From Phytohabitans kaempferiae (GTDB taxonomy: Bacteria > Actinomycetota > Actinomycetes > Mycobacteriales > Micromonosporaceae), in the NCBI RefSeq assembly GCF_042433955.1, contig NZ_JBHLUH010000036.1, positions 1 through 64,000 on the forward strand: 64,000 bases of DNA, written 5' to 3'. Each line of letters opens with the position of its first letter. The first letter of the stretch is position 1. Shown in pieces: positions 35,476-43,889 of the stretch. The notes below the pieces were generated by a model. The model did no database searches. It was not told the origin of the DNA and saw nothing but the letters and a program-made list of their open reading frames with translations. The translations under genes were made by a program, and so were the position numbers.

Positions 35476-35867
35476 GCCCTCTCCCTCGCGACCGCCACGA
35501 ACCGCAACTGGATCCGGGCGCCGCCGCGCAACTGCTGGACGGTGGTGTGTCGGGCCGGTCGGCTCGCTGGGTCCGGGAACATCCGGACCCAGTACTGGTC
35601 GACCAGCTTGCGGATCGACTCGTCGCTGACCAGTACCGTCATCTCGGCCACGTCGTCGACGCTCGCCCCGGCTCGGCGGATCACCTCGGCCACGTTGCCG
35701 AAGGCGAGTTCGACCTCCCGCTCGACCTCGCCCGGCCGGGTCCCGTCGGCCGGATCACGGCCGGAGACCGCCGAGCTGAAGACCAGGTTGGCGACCCGGC
35801 AGGCCATCGGGATCGGGGTGTCGCCGTGACCGGCCCCGTCGAGGTCGATGGAGACCCGGTCAGACAC
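35472..35867 (-). CDS. RidA/YjgF-family protein
   Basis: 131 residues, the typical small RidA chain (VFSSAVSGRDP, FGNVAEVIRRAGASVDDVAEM, ARHTTVQQL). RidA proteins hydrolyse reactive enamines/imines; several catabolic-cluster members act as deaminases on aminomuconate-like intermediates. The catalytic arginine of canonical RidA is not confidently placed: the RPARHTTV segment replaces the usual RPARxxV context. It overlaps the amidohydrolase gene by 8 bp. Confidence 0.82.
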   Translation of the reverse strand: MSDRVSIDLDGAGHGDTPIPMACRVANLVFSSAVSGRDPADGTRPGEVEREVELAFGNVAEVIRRAGASVDDVAEMTVLVSDESIRKLVDQYWVRMFPDPASRPARHTTVQQLRGGARIQLRFVAVARERA

Positions 35868-36885
35868 CAGGGTCTCCCGCCTTCGTGGCGCCCAGCCGGG
35901 CCGCCAGCCGGGGGAAGACCTCCAGCGCGTTGCGCTCGTACACCAGGTCGCGGTCGCCGTCGGTCAGCCAGCCGATGCTGTCGATCAGCCGCTTGACGTC
36001 GTCGTACCAGAAGCCGGTTGCCGGGTCGCGTTCGCTGCCGGTACCGGGGATCTCGGTGGCCAGCAGGCACCGGTCGGCGCCGACCATGCGCAGCAGGAAC
36101 TCGACCGACTCCACGTTGTAGAGGGCTGTGTCGAACCAGAACCTGCGCAGGCTGTCGTCGAAACTCTCCCGCTTCGGCTCGTAGCGCACCCGGGTCGCCC
36201 GCCACCGACCGATCTGGTACGGCACCGAGCCGCCGCCGTGCCCGCTGATGATCTTCAGCTCGGGGAAGTCGGCGAGGACGTCCGACTCGATCAACGACAG
36301 CAGCGCGATGCTGCCCTCGGTGATGAAGTGGTTGCTGTACGACTCGCGGCCGTTGTTGCAGCCGGACGAGTGGAGCAGAATCGGGCAGTCCAGCTCGACC
36401 AGCTTCTCGTACAGCGGATACCAGTACCGGTCCCCCATCGGCGGCACGTGTCCCATGCCCTCGGCCGGGTCGGGGTTGACCAGTGCGCCGACGAAGCCGA
36501 GCTCGGTGACACACCGCTCCAGCTCCGGCAGCCACTTCGCCGGTTCGACGTCCGGCCCCTGCGGCAACCCGGCGACGCCTTGGAACCGGTCGGGGTACAT
36601 CTCGACGTGCCGGGCGATCAGGTTGTTCACCTCCTCGGTGAACCACTGGACGATCTTGTGCGGGGTCTGCGCGTGGGCCATGATGTACGGCCGCGGCGAG
36701 ATGAGCTGAAGCTCGATGCCGACCTCGTCGATCGCTTCCAGGTGCGGCTGGACGACCTGCCGTACCCGGTCGTCGGTCAGCTTCAACGTAGGCCGGCCAA
36801 AGCAGCCGCGGTCGGCGAGCAGCCGGGCCTGGTGGCCGTAGACCTCCGGCGGAGCCGTCACGTGCCCGTGGACGTCGATGATCAC
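35860..36885 (-). CDS. Amidohydrolase-family protein, LigJ/4-oxalomesaconate hydratase-like
   Basis: 341 residues from a GTG with AGGAG upstream (complement of about 36894-36898); longer upstream sequence is not conserved. It begins with IIDVHGHVT (metal ligands His6 and His8), then ISPRPYIMAH, LHSSG and SGHGGGSVPYQIGR. Length and motifs match the LigJ-type amidohydrolase hydratases, which hydrate 4-oxalomesaconate to 4-carboxy-4-hydroxy-2-oxoadipate, the substrate of LigK. A related decarboxylase (ACMSD-like) is the main alternative. Confidence 0.8.
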   Translation of the reverse strand: MIIDVHGHVTAPPEVYGHQARLLADRGCFGRPTLKLTDDRVRQVVQPHLEAIDEVGIELQLISPRPYIMAHAQTPHKIVQWFTEEVNNLIARHVEMYPDRFQGVAGLPQGPDVEPAKWLPELERCVTELGFVGALVNPDPAEGMGHVPPMGDRYWYPLYEKLVELDCPILLHSSGCNNGRESYSNHFITEGSIALLSLIESDVLADFPELKIISGHGGGSVPYQIGRWRATRVRYEPKRESFDDSLRRFWFDTALYNVESVEFLLRMVGADRCLLATEIPGTGSERDPATGFWYDDVKRLIDSIGWLTDGDRDLVYERNALEVFPRLAARLGATKAGDPGV

Positions 36886-36902
36886 TTGTCGGTCTCCTGC
36901 CT

Positions 36903-37895
36903 TCAGTTCCAGTACATGAAGCCCATGCCGGCACCGGTGGCCGCGGGCGAGCGGTAGCCGGGCACGTAACCGAGCACGGTCGGGGTGAGCGATTCGAGGG
37001 CGCCGGCGAGCGCGATCCAGTTGAGGATCTCGGAGTTGCCCGAGCGCAGGTGCTCGCGGCTGATCGAGCACAGGTGCTCGGTGTCGTTCTTGACGATCGC
37101 GTCGAGTACGCCCCGGTCGAGGACCTCGTCGACGACGAAGTGGCTCAGCCCGCCGGTGGCGATGACGGCCACCTTCTGGTCGCCGGGCCAGTCGCGGATC
37201 GCGGCGGCGAGGCTGCGGCCGATGTCGTGGCAGCGCCGCGCCGACGGCACGTTCGGCGGGAAGTACGTGTTGACGAACAGCGGGACCATCGGCGTCGTCT
37301 CCGGCACGCCAAGCCGGTACCGGATGAAGGTGAAGGCGTGCCCGAGCGGCCGGTCGGGGTGCTGGCGGGTGAACCGCATGACATCGAAGTCGTCCAGCGT
37401 CAGCGCGGTCAGCACATGCCGGGAGAACTCGACGTCGACCGGGTAGCGCTGCAAAGTGTCCGCGTGCTGGGCCCAGGCGGCAGCACGCAGGCAGGGCGCC
37501 AGCTCGTCGAGCTCCTGCTGGGTCCGCGGCCGGTCGAACAGCTCCGGACCGTCGTAGCAGGCGAATGCCGGCACGCCGTCGTCATGGAAGAGCTCGTGCT
37601 GGTCGTCGCCGATCACGACGACGACGTCGGGGGCGGTCTTGGCCAGCAGGTCGGTCAGCGTCTGGATGTGCCGCTGGCACTCCTCGTGCTTGGCCGCCCA
37701 CACCTCGTCGGTCAGCTGGGCCTCGATGCCGGTCGGGGCGACCGCGAGCAGTTCGTCGTACGTGTGGAACTGGCCGTCGACCCCGATCAGGTTCGGGTTC
37801 TTCCGGTCGCGGTTGGCGAAGTCTTCCCACATCTCTGTACCGGTGCTCAACTGCGGGGTGTGGGCGGCCGCGACGCCCAGGACTATCTCAGCCAT
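36903..37895 (-). CDS. Class III extradiol ring-cleavage dioxygenase (LigB-like)
   Basis: 330 residues with AGAGGAGA before the ATG. It aligns with the catalytic beta subunit of protocatechuate 4,5-dioxygenase: His12 (AAAHTPQL), His in GDDQHELF, TGGLSHF, and Glu in RSGNSEILNWIALAGAL supply the Fe(II) ligands. No LigA-type alpha subunit gene is nearby. It should cleave a catechol-type ring next to a hydroxyl (protocatechuate, gallate or related). It follows the flavin-dependent hydroxylase pair in the same operon, which probably makes its substrate. Confidence 0.88.
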   Translation of the reverse strand: MAEIVLGVAAAHTPQLSTGTEMWEDFANRDRKNPNLIGVDGQFHTYDELLAVAPTGIEAQLTDEVWAAKHEECQRHIQTLTDLLAKTAPDVVVVIGDDQHELFHDDGVPAFACYDGPELFDRPRTQQELDELAPCLRAAAWAQHADTLQRYPVDVEFSRHVLTALTLDDFDVMRFTRQHPDRPLGHAFTFIRYRLGVPETTPMVPLFVNTYFPPNVPSARRCHDIGRSLAAAIRDWPGDQKVAVIATGGLSHFVVDEVLDRGVLDAIVKNDTEHLCSISREHLRSGNSEILNWIALAGALESLTPTVLGYVPGYRSPAATGAGMGFMYWN

Positions 37896-37929
37896 CGGCG
37901 GTGTCTCCTCTGGTCAGGCGGGGCGCCGC

Positions 37930-38529
37930 TCAGCTCATCGCCCAGTCGGGTGACGACGGCGGCAGGTGCAGGAACGGGTGGTCGCCGTACGGCGCGCGCA
38001 ACCCGGTGAAGGTGCTGCGGTGGAACACGACCGGTGACAGGTGGGGCGGCCCGAGGTACAGGACCCGGGCCTCACCGAGGTAGAGCAGGTGGTCGCCGGT
38101 CGGCAGGATGCTGTGCAGGTCGCAGTCGACGACCGCGAGGCAGCCGGCGATGATCGGGGCACCAGTGGGCCCGGGCGTCCAGTCGACGCCGGCGAAGAGT
38201 TCCTCGCCGTGCAGGCCGTTGGTGGCGAACCGCAGGGCGAGGTCGCGCTGGCCGGCGCTGGCCACGTTGACCGCGAACCGGCTGGCCCGCTCGATCAGCT
38301 CGGCCGACCGCGCCCGCCGATCCACCGAGATGCCGACCAGCGGCGGGTCGAGCGAGAGCGACACCAGCGAGTTGACCGTCATCCCGTGCGGCCCCTCGTC
38401 GGTCTGGAACGTCACGATCGCCACGCCGGTCGGGAACGTGCCGAGCGCGGTGCGGAACGCCCGCGGGGAGACGGCCTCACCGGCCGGGTGCTTGCCCATC
38501 ACGATCCTCTGATCCATCGCGACCGTCAT
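37930..38529 (-). CDS. Flavin reductase (HpaC-like)
   Basis: 199 residues from the ATG 5 bp after the hydroxylase stop. The flavin-reductase fold is shown by FRTALGTFPTGVAIVTF, GMTVNSLVSLSLDPPLVGIS and the later GDHLLYLGEARVL. It supplies reduced FAD to the HpaB-like monooxygenase encoded just upstream. Confidence 0.88.
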   Translation of the reverse strand: MTVAMDQRIVMGKHPAGEAVSPRAFRTALGTFPTGVAIVTFQTDEGPHGMTVNSLVSLSLDPPLVGISVDRRARSAELIERASRFAVNVASAGQRDLALRFATNGLHGEELFAGVDWTPGPTGAPIIAGCLAVVDCDLHSILPTGDHLLYLGEARVLYLGPPHLSPVVFHRSTFTGLRAPYGDHPFLHLPPSSPDWAMS

Positions 38530-38534
38530 CGCCG

Positions 38535-40004
38535 TCAGCCTCGACCGGACCGGTAAAGATCGGCTCCGCCGGCCAGTACACCGTCGAGCAGGCTGGTCCA
38601 CTCGGCGACGTCGGCGCCGCGGGCGTAGTTGGCGGCGAAGAACATCGGGTCGCCGGAGTGGAACTCGTCGTAGAGCAGGACCCGCTGGCCGACGGACTCG
38701 CCGACCAGGTCCCAGGCGAGCTTGAAGACCTGCACCCGTTCCCAGCCCTCGGTGTCGGCGCCGGCGAAGAAGCGGTTGGCGACCTGCGCGCCTGGCCCGG
38801 TGAAGTCGGCCAGCGACGGGGTCAGCATCATGCCGGCGCCGCTGAGCCGCCGGATCATCTTGTACGCCTCGGCGTTGAACTCCGGGAAGACCACGTTGTA
38901 CGCCTGGATCGCGTCGCGGTCCGGTACCCAGTTGCCGTTCGGGGTCTTGGCCGGCTTGTGCTCGGCCAGGTACACGAGCCCTTCGATCGTCTTGAGGAAG
39001 GCGACCAGCCGGCCGAGCTTCTCGCCGACGTTGGGGAAGCCGCCGATCTGGATGGTCTCGGCGATCCGATAGGCGAGCGCGGCGGTGAGCCCGGCGCGTA
39101 CGACGCCCTGCACGGCGGTCGAGTGGTGGGCAAGTGCCAGCCCCTGCGCCATGAACCGCATGGTGGTGGCGGCTTCGAGGTTGTTGTAAAAGAAGACCCG
39201 GTCCCACGGGACGAGCACCTCGTCGAAGACGATCAGCGCATCGATCTCCTCGAACCGCGAGCTGATCGGGTGGTCGTACGCGTTACGCACGTCGGTGACC
39301 AGCGGCTCGCGGCAGAAGCACTTCAGGCCCGGCGAGTTGACCGGGATGGCGAAGGCCACGCAGTACGCCTCGTCGCCAGGGACCAGGCCGCGCGCGTTCG
39401 GCCAGACCAGCAGTTCGTCGGTGAGCGGCGCGGCGGTCGCCAGTTGCTTGGCGCCGGAGACGATCAGGCCGGCGTCGGTCTCCCGGACGACGTGGACGTT
39501 CATCGACGGGTCCTTCTGCTGGTGCGAAGGCTTGGACCGGTCGGTCTGCGGGCTGCCGAGGGCATGGGTGAGGAAGAGGTCGTTGTCGCGGACGTACCGG
39601 TAGTAGTTGGTGATGTTCTCGGCCCACTGGTCACCCCACTGGCGGAACCAGTCGGCGTTGTCGGCGATGCCGGCGAGCTGGGAGTTCATGATGTCCGGCG
39701 AGCGGGAGAGCATGCCGAGGCTGGTGTTGGAGAACAGCCGCAGGGCGTCGCCACGCCGGACCACGTCCTCCGGCGTCTGCGGGAGCAGGAAGCTCACGTC
39801 GGCCCGCTCCTCGCCATCACCGGTGGCGTACGTGAGCACGTCGCGGTGCGCGGGGTCGTGCTTGAGGTCGTACAGCGCGGCGTAGGAGTCGATCACCGAA
39901 CGGAACGGCGCGTAGCTGGTGACGTCCCGGACCAGCCGGCCTCCGATGTAGATCTCCCGGTCCGGCCCGAGGCCGTCGATGTACTGCTTTCCGGTCCTGA
40001 TCAC
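38535..40004 (-). CDS. HpaB-like FAD-dependent aromatic hydroxylase, oxygenase component
   Basis: 489 residues from a GTG preceded by GGAGGAC; the start opens IRTGKQYIDGLGPDREIYIG, as in 4-hydroxyphenylacetate 3-monooxygenase large components. Other family stretches: DRSKPSHQQKDPSMNVHVV, TAAPLTDELLVWPN, FFYNNLEAA and QRVLLYDEFHSGDP. It uses FADH2 from the reductase and O2 to hydroxylate a phenol ortho to its OH. Candidate substrates are 4-hydroxybenzoate- or protocatechuate-like acids, because the next enzyme is LigB-like. First gene of the operon; divergent from the IclR regulator. Confidence 0.9.
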   Translation of the reverse strand: MIRTGKQYIDGLGPDREIYIGGRLVRDVTSYAPFRSVIDSYAALYDLKHDPAHRDVLTYATGDGEERADVSFLLPQTPEDVVRRGDALRLFSNTSLGMLSRSPDIMNSQLAGIADNADWFRQWGDQWAENITNYYRYVRDNDLFLTHALGSPQTDRSKPSHQQKDPSMNVHVVRETDAGLIVSGAKQLATAAPLTDELLVWPNARGLVPGDEAYCVAFAIPVNSPGLKCFCREPLVTDVRNAYDHPISSRFEEIDALIVFDEVLVPWDRVFFYNNLEAATTMRFMAQGLALAHHSTAVQGVVRAGLTAALAYRIAETIQIGGFPNVGEKLGRLVAFLKTIEGLVYLAEHKPAKTPNGNWVPDRDAIQAYNVVFPEFNAEAYKMIRRLSGAGMMLTPSLADFTGPGAQVANRFFAGADTEGWERVQVFKLAWDLVGESVGQRVLLYDEFHSGDPMFFAANYARGADVAEWTSLLDGVLAGGADLYRSGRG

Positions 40005-40104
40005 CAGTCCTCCTTCGCCTGGCCGAGCCGCCCGTGGCTCCCGGCCGGCCCCGTGGCGCGCCGGCGGTGCTGGCCGGCGTCGCATCTTCCGTTCCGATCC
40101 ATCG

Positions 40105-40138
40105 TTCCGGTATCCGGCACGCGAACCGGATACCGGAA
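40105..40138. promoter_or_regulatory. Perfect 13-bp palindrome in the hpaB-iclR divergent promoter
   Basis: TTCCGGTATCCGG (40105-40117) / CCGGATACCGGAA (40126-40138) with an 8-bp spacer, between the divergent genes. Strong candidate operator for the adjacent IclR protein. Confidence 0.72.
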
Positions 40139-40272
40139 TCTTGATGAACGACCGCCGACCAGTCAAGGGATGAAGCAAAAGATTCTCCGAGCACCGCCGA
40201 TCACGGTCGGTGACCACTGCCCCGCGCAGCCGACCGGCGACGCACTGCGACCGCGGCGAGCGGACGCGGTGC

Positions 40273-40278
40273 TACTGT
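40273..40278 (+). promoter_or_regulatory. -10 element for leaderless iclR transcript
   Basis: TACTGT, 7 nt before the GTG start; no Shine-Dalgarno is visible. Confidence 0.5.
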
Positions 40279-40285
40279 CCGTGCC

Positions 40286-41116
40286 GTGGAAAGAGCAGCC
40301 GTCGACCCCGCGGCACCCCTCGACGGCCGGACCACACCCGCTGGCGACAAGAACATCGTCAACTCAGTACTAAAGGCCGCGAAACTGGTCGAACTACTCA
40401 GTGCCCACCAACCGGACATGAGCCTGGCCGAGCTCGCCAGCGCCACCGAGATGACCAAATCGACGACCCGGCGCCTGCTGGCCACCCTCGAGGAGGCCGG
40501 CTGGGTCACCCGGGTCGGCGACGGCCGGTACAAGATGACGATCCGGCTCTTCGAGATCGCCGCCGGTATCGCCGACGGCATCGACCTGCGCACCGAGGCC
40601 CTACCCGCCATGCGCAGGCTGCGCGACGCGTTCGGCGAAACCGTCTACCTCTACGTCCTTGACCAGGGACGCGCGGTCTGCCTGGAACGGATCGAGGGGA
40701 CGCGCCCGTTCCGGATCGTGTCGCTGCGCGCCGGCAGCGTCACCCCGCTGACCATCGGCGCCGCGCCGACCGCGCTGCTCGCCTTCCACGAGCCGGAGCT
40801 GCTCGACCGCGCCTGGCGCGAGGCGCAGACCCTCGAGCGGCGCCCCTTCGACAGCCTCGGGCAGCTGACCGCACTGCTCGCGAGGATCAGGGTCGAGGGC
40901 TACAGCTTCACCGTCGACGACGTCACCGCCGGCGTGGCCGCGATCGGAGCCCCGATCCACGACCTGTACGGCAACACCGTCGCCGCGCTGAGCGTCGCCG
41001 GGCAACGCGAACACCTCGACTCCGACCAGAAACCGGCGATGGTCGCCGCGCTACTGGAAGCGACGGGCGAGGTCTCCCGTCGGCTGGGCCACAACTCCGC
41101 CCCGCACCGCCGCTGA
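40286..41116 (+). CDS. IclR-family regulator of the aromatic cluster
   Basis: 276 residues. HTH in MSLAELASATEMTKSTTRRL (about residues 44-63) and the effector domain with AVCLERIEGTRPFRIVS, LTIGAAPTALLAFHEPE and AAIGAPIHDLYGNTVAALSV. It is divergent from the hydroxylase/dioxygenase operon and shares the intergenic region that holds the palindrome 40105-40138. It probably controls that operon and perhaps the downstream transporter operon. IclR proteins in aromatic pathways can be activators or repressors; the sequence does not tell which. Confidence 0.9.
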   Translation: MERAAVDPAAPLDGRTTPAGDKNIVNSVLKAAKLVELLSAHQPDMSLAELASATEMTKSTTRRLLATLEEAGWVTRVGDGRYKMTIRLFEIAAGIADGIDLRTEALPAMRRLRDAFGETVYLYVLDQGRAVCLERIEGTRPFRIVSLRAGSVTPLTIGAAPTALLAFHEPELLDRAWREAQTLERRPFDSLGQLTALLARIRVEGYSFTVDDVTAGVAAIGAPIHDLYGNTVAALSVAGQREHLDSDQKPAMVAALLEATGEVSRRLGHNSAPHRR

Positions 41117-41126
41117 CCGGCCCAGG

Positions 41127-41315
41127 CTAAGCCTCCTCTTCGGGCCGTTCCTCCTGTCCCGGCTCGTATGGTGAGCGCTGGTCGGCGGGGCGCGTGTCCT
41201 TGGCCGACGCTTGCCCGCGTGGAGCAGGGCGCCGCGCCGCCTTCTCCTTGGCGCTTCCGGTGACCAGCGGGTCGTGCCCGCTCCGCCGCATCTCGGGCTG
41301 CTGGATGTTGCTCAT
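41127..41315 (-). CDS. Small hydrophilic protein of unknown function
   Basis: 62 residues, highly charged and apparently disordered (NIQQPEMRRSGHDPLVTG, then Lys/Arg/Pro-rich, ending EERPEEEA). Its start overlaps the stop of the adjacent small gene by 4 bp, which supports it as a real gene. No domain is recognised. Confidence 0.55.
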   Translation of the reverse strand: MSNIQQPEMRRSGHDPLVTGSAKEKAARRPAPRGQASAKDTRPADQRSPYEPGQEERPEEEA

Positions 41316-41578
41316 CGCCGCTCCCCCGGCTGCCGCTCGCCCTTCGGGCCGAGTCCGCGCTCGCCGCGCACGAAGCCCCGCTGGCCGCGTTCCTTCTGCA
41401 GGATCTCGTTTGCCACCTCGTCGGCTCGCTTGTCGGAGATGCCCTCGTCGTCGAGCCGCTTACGGAGCCGGGCGCGCTGTACGTCGTACTTGTGGCTGCC
41501 CGGTCGTGGTTTGGGCATGCCGCGGAGCCGCGTGCGCTCGATGCTGTACTGCTGGCTGCCCGGTCGTGGCTTGGGCAT
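41312..41578 (-). CDS. Small basic protein with duplicated N-terminus
   Basis: 88 residues, GGAGGG upstream. Residues 1-20 (MPKPRPGSQQYSIERTRLRG) and 21-40 (MPKPRPGSHKYDVQRARLRK) are a tandem duplication, each starting with Met, so the ancestral start was probably the second. The rest is helical and charged (LDDEGISDKRADEVANEILQ). It resembles small actinobacterial proteins of no known function. It overlaps the 62-residue gene downstream. Confidence 0.6.
   Translation of the reverse strand: MPKPRPGSQQYSIERTRLRGMPKPRPGSHKYDVQRARLRKRLDDEGISDKRADEVANEILQKERGQRGFVRGERGLGPKGERQPGERR
41459..41578 (-). repeat. 60-bp tandem duplication at a gene's 5' end
   Basis: Copies 41519-41578 and 41459-41518; each begins with an in-frame ATG, and the two encode the duplicated 20 residues. 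Confidence 0.85.
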
Positions 41579-41717
41579 GATCTGTCCGCCCTCCGTCGTC
41601 GGGTACTTCCGTTGGACTACCCGTCACCGGGCCGCCTACACGCCGTGCGCGGCGGTTGCGGGGCGGCGGCCGGGGTACCCGGCGAGGTGTGGTCCATGAC
41701 GAAGCTGGGAGGCGACA

Positions 41718-42170
41718 ATGGCCGGTCTTGTCCTGCGTAGTCCCGCGTTCAACGATCACGACATGATGCCCGAACGGCTGTCCCGGCAGGGCGGCAACCT
41801 CTCGCCGCCGCTGGAGTGGTCCGGTGTGCCGGACGGTACGGCCGAGCTGGTGCTGCTCTGCGAAGACCTGGACGCCGGGCCGGAGCCGTTCCTGCACTGG
41901 CTGGTCACGCACGTCGACCCGTACGCCGGCGAGGTGGCCGAGGGACGCGTCCCGCCGCACGGTCGTGAGTGGACGAATGGCTTCGGCGCCGACGGCTGGG
42001 GCGGCCCGCAGCCACCGCTCGGCGACGAGCCGCACCGCTACTTCTTCCGCCTGTACGCCCTGCCCGAGCCGCTGGACTTGCCCGACCGGCCGAGCGCGGC
42101 GGACGTACGGCGGGCCGCGGAGAAGGACGAGTTGGCCAGCGGCACACTGGTCGGGACGTTCGCCCGCTGA
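41718..42170 (+). CDS. PEBP-family protein (YbhB/YbcL-like)
   Basis: 150 residues, GGGAGG just upstream. PEBP motifs: FNDHDMMPERLSRQGGNLSP, LLCEDLDAGPEPFLHWLV and PHRYFFRLYAL. YbhB-like proteins bind small anions or lipids; no enzymatic role is established. It stands alone between the small-protein pair and the DUF4331 operon. Confidence 0.88.
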   Translation: MAGLVLRSPAFNDHDMMPERLSRQGGNLSPPLEWSGVPDGTAELVLLCEDLDAGPEPFLHWLVTHVDPYAGEVAEGRVPPHGREWTNGFGADGWGGPQPPLGDEPHRYFFRLYALPEPLDLPDRPSAADVRRAAEKDELASGTLVGTFAR

Positions 42171-42208
42171 CTCACCTCAGCCGGCGAACATCCACATTGG
42201 GCGAGTGG

Positions 42209-42535
42209 TCAGGGTAGTTGCCACCACTCGATCTCGGTCACCGAAGCGCCGGCCACGACCACGGTGCCGGCCGGCTCGGTCGCGGTGCGCCAGATGACGT
42301 ACGGCCCGGCCGGCAGCGTGGGAAACACCGCGGTGTAACGCGTGCCGGCGCCGGTGTGCCGGGCGCGCACCGCCGCCCGCGTGCGCGCCAACGGATCCTG
42401 GTCCTTCGTGCTGATCTCGATCTCTCGGCCGGACCACTCCGGGCCGGTCACGACGACGAGCGCACCGGTGTTGCCGCCGATGTCGAGGACGGCACTGCCC
42501 ACACTGGACCGTTTCAGAGGATGACGGGCAGTCAT
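42209..42535 (-). CDS. Conserved actinobacterial protein of unknown function
   Basis: 108 residues, probably all-beta (AVLDIGGNTGALVVVTGPEW, VFPTLPAGPYVIWR, VTEIEWW). The start overlaps the DUF4331 stop by 4 bp, so they are coupled. It resembles small actinobacterial proteins starting with the same LDIGG-ALVV pattern; no function is assigned. Confidence 0.7.
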   Translation of the reverse strand: MTARHPLKRSSVGSAVLDIGGNTGALVVVTGPEWSGREIEISTKDQDPLARTRAAVRARHTGAGTRYTAVFPTLPAGPYVIWRTATEPAGTVVVAGASVTEIEWWQLP

Positions 42536-43800
42536 GACGGCAGGCCCAGATACGGGAAGCGGGCCAGGAACGGCAGGGTGAGGTCGGCCGTGCCCAGACC
42601 TCGCGCCGTGACGCCCACCGCCTCGTCCGGCGTGAAGTGCTTGTCCACCAAGGCCAACGTCGCGCCGGCGACCGCCCGCAGCATGATGGAGATCACGTCG
42701 TCGCGGAGCCGCCGCCCGTTTGGATAGCCGGCCAGGTCGCCGCCGAGCACGCCGAGGCGGTGCTCCTCCGCGCTCGGCGGGATGCCGGTGTTGAGCCGCA
42801 GCATGTCCGCCCGCACGTCGCCGGTGCTGTTGGTGAAGCCGTCGACAAGTCCCTCGGGGATGCCGGTGAGCAACACGGCAACCAGGTCCGCCCGGGGCGT
42901 CCTCGTCTTGTTCAGCAGTTCGAGGTTGTCGAAGACGCCCGGGTACAACACGGGCAGCAGCCGGGCCAGCTCGGGCTGCTCCACGAAGGCGGCGAAGTTC
43001 TTGTCCTCGGTGGGCGGCAGGCTGTTCCACAGGCTCTTCCTGGCCACCGGCACGATGACGTCGTCGAAGAGCGGGTTGCCCAGCCGGGAGACCTGCGTGT
43101 TCGGCCCCACGTACACGTCGTCGCCGCTGTGCCCGTGCAGCACGCGCACCTGCCGGTGGCTCGCGGTGGTCCACACGCCGATGACCGGGCTGGCCTTGGC
43201 GCGCAGGTCTTCGATCGGCACCTGGAGCGCGATGCTGTGCACGTCGGCCCGGCCGGTGGCCTCGCCTGCCTGGAAGGCCCGCTGGCCGAGCAGATGCAGA
43301 TCCTGGAACGGGCGCAGCGCATCCAGGTCGACGAAGAGGCCGTCGGCCCGCTTCCCGGCGAAGACCTTCTCCCCCGACTTCAGCCTGAACGCGGTGTCTG
43401 CCGCCAAGCCCTCGCGGTCCGGGATGGACAGTGGGCCGACGCTGGCGGGCGAGCACGGAACGCTGCGCGCGAGCACGCGGGCGTGGCCGTTGCCGTCCAC
43501 TTTGGTGACACTGTAGAACTGCCGGTGGTCCGGGTCGTCCTGCTGTCTGGTCTGGAAGCGAAACTGGTAGGTCACGTCCGCGTGGCCGTCGCCGTTGTTG
43601 TCGACGTGGATCTCGTACAGCACGTCGTCGCCGAACCCGACAGCACCGGGGCCAGCCAAGGGGATCCGCGGCGGCCCGTAGTTGGCGATCAGCGTGACCG
43701 TGTCGGGCTGGTCGGGGCTGACGAACGTGTACAGGTCGGTGCTGTCGGCGACCGGATGTTCGGCGGTCTCCGGGACCTCACGACGGTGGGCGTTTCTCAC
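42532..43800 (-). CDS. DUF4331-family protein
   Basis: 422 residues from a GTG with AAGGA upstream. The N-terminus follows the DUF4331 pattern: HRREVPETAEHPVADSTDLY, FVSPDQPDTVTLIANY, DDVLYEIHVDNNGDGHADVT, YQFRF. No signal peptide is evident. The family has no proven function; the DNNGDG segment looks like a calcium-binding loop. Coupled to the 108-residue gene downstream. Confidence 0.85.
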   Translation of the reverse strand: MRNAHRREVPETAEHPVADSTDLYTFVSPDQPDTVTLIANYGPPRIPLAGPGAVGFGDDVLYEIHVDNNGDGHADVTYQFRFQTRQQDDPDHRQFYSVTKVDGNGHARVLARSVPCSPASVGPLSIPDREGLAADTAFRLKSGEKVFAGKRADGLFVDLDALRPFQDLHLLGQRAFQAGEATGRADVHSIALQVPIEDLRAKASPVIGVWTTASHRQVRVLHGHSGDDVYVGPNTQVSRLGNPLFDDVIVPVARKSLWNSLPPTEDKNFAAFVEQPELARLLPVLYPGVFDNLELLNKTRTPRADLVAVLLTGIPEGLVDGFTNSTGDVRADMLRLNTGIPPSAEEHRLGVLGGDLAGYPNGRRLRDDVISIMLRAVAGATLALVDKHFTPDEAVGVTARGLGTADLTLPFLARFPYLGLPS

Positions 43801-43889
43801 GGTCGTCCTTTCCAGTACGGATACAGAGGACTTCCGCCGGACGCCCGCCCTGCCGGCATCGGTGGATACGTATGCCGGCGGTGAAGGGT

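Noticed and set aside
42912..43884. Plus-strand frames opposite DUF4331
   Set aside because: Antisense shadows with no domain; DUF4331 motifs are clear on the minus strand.
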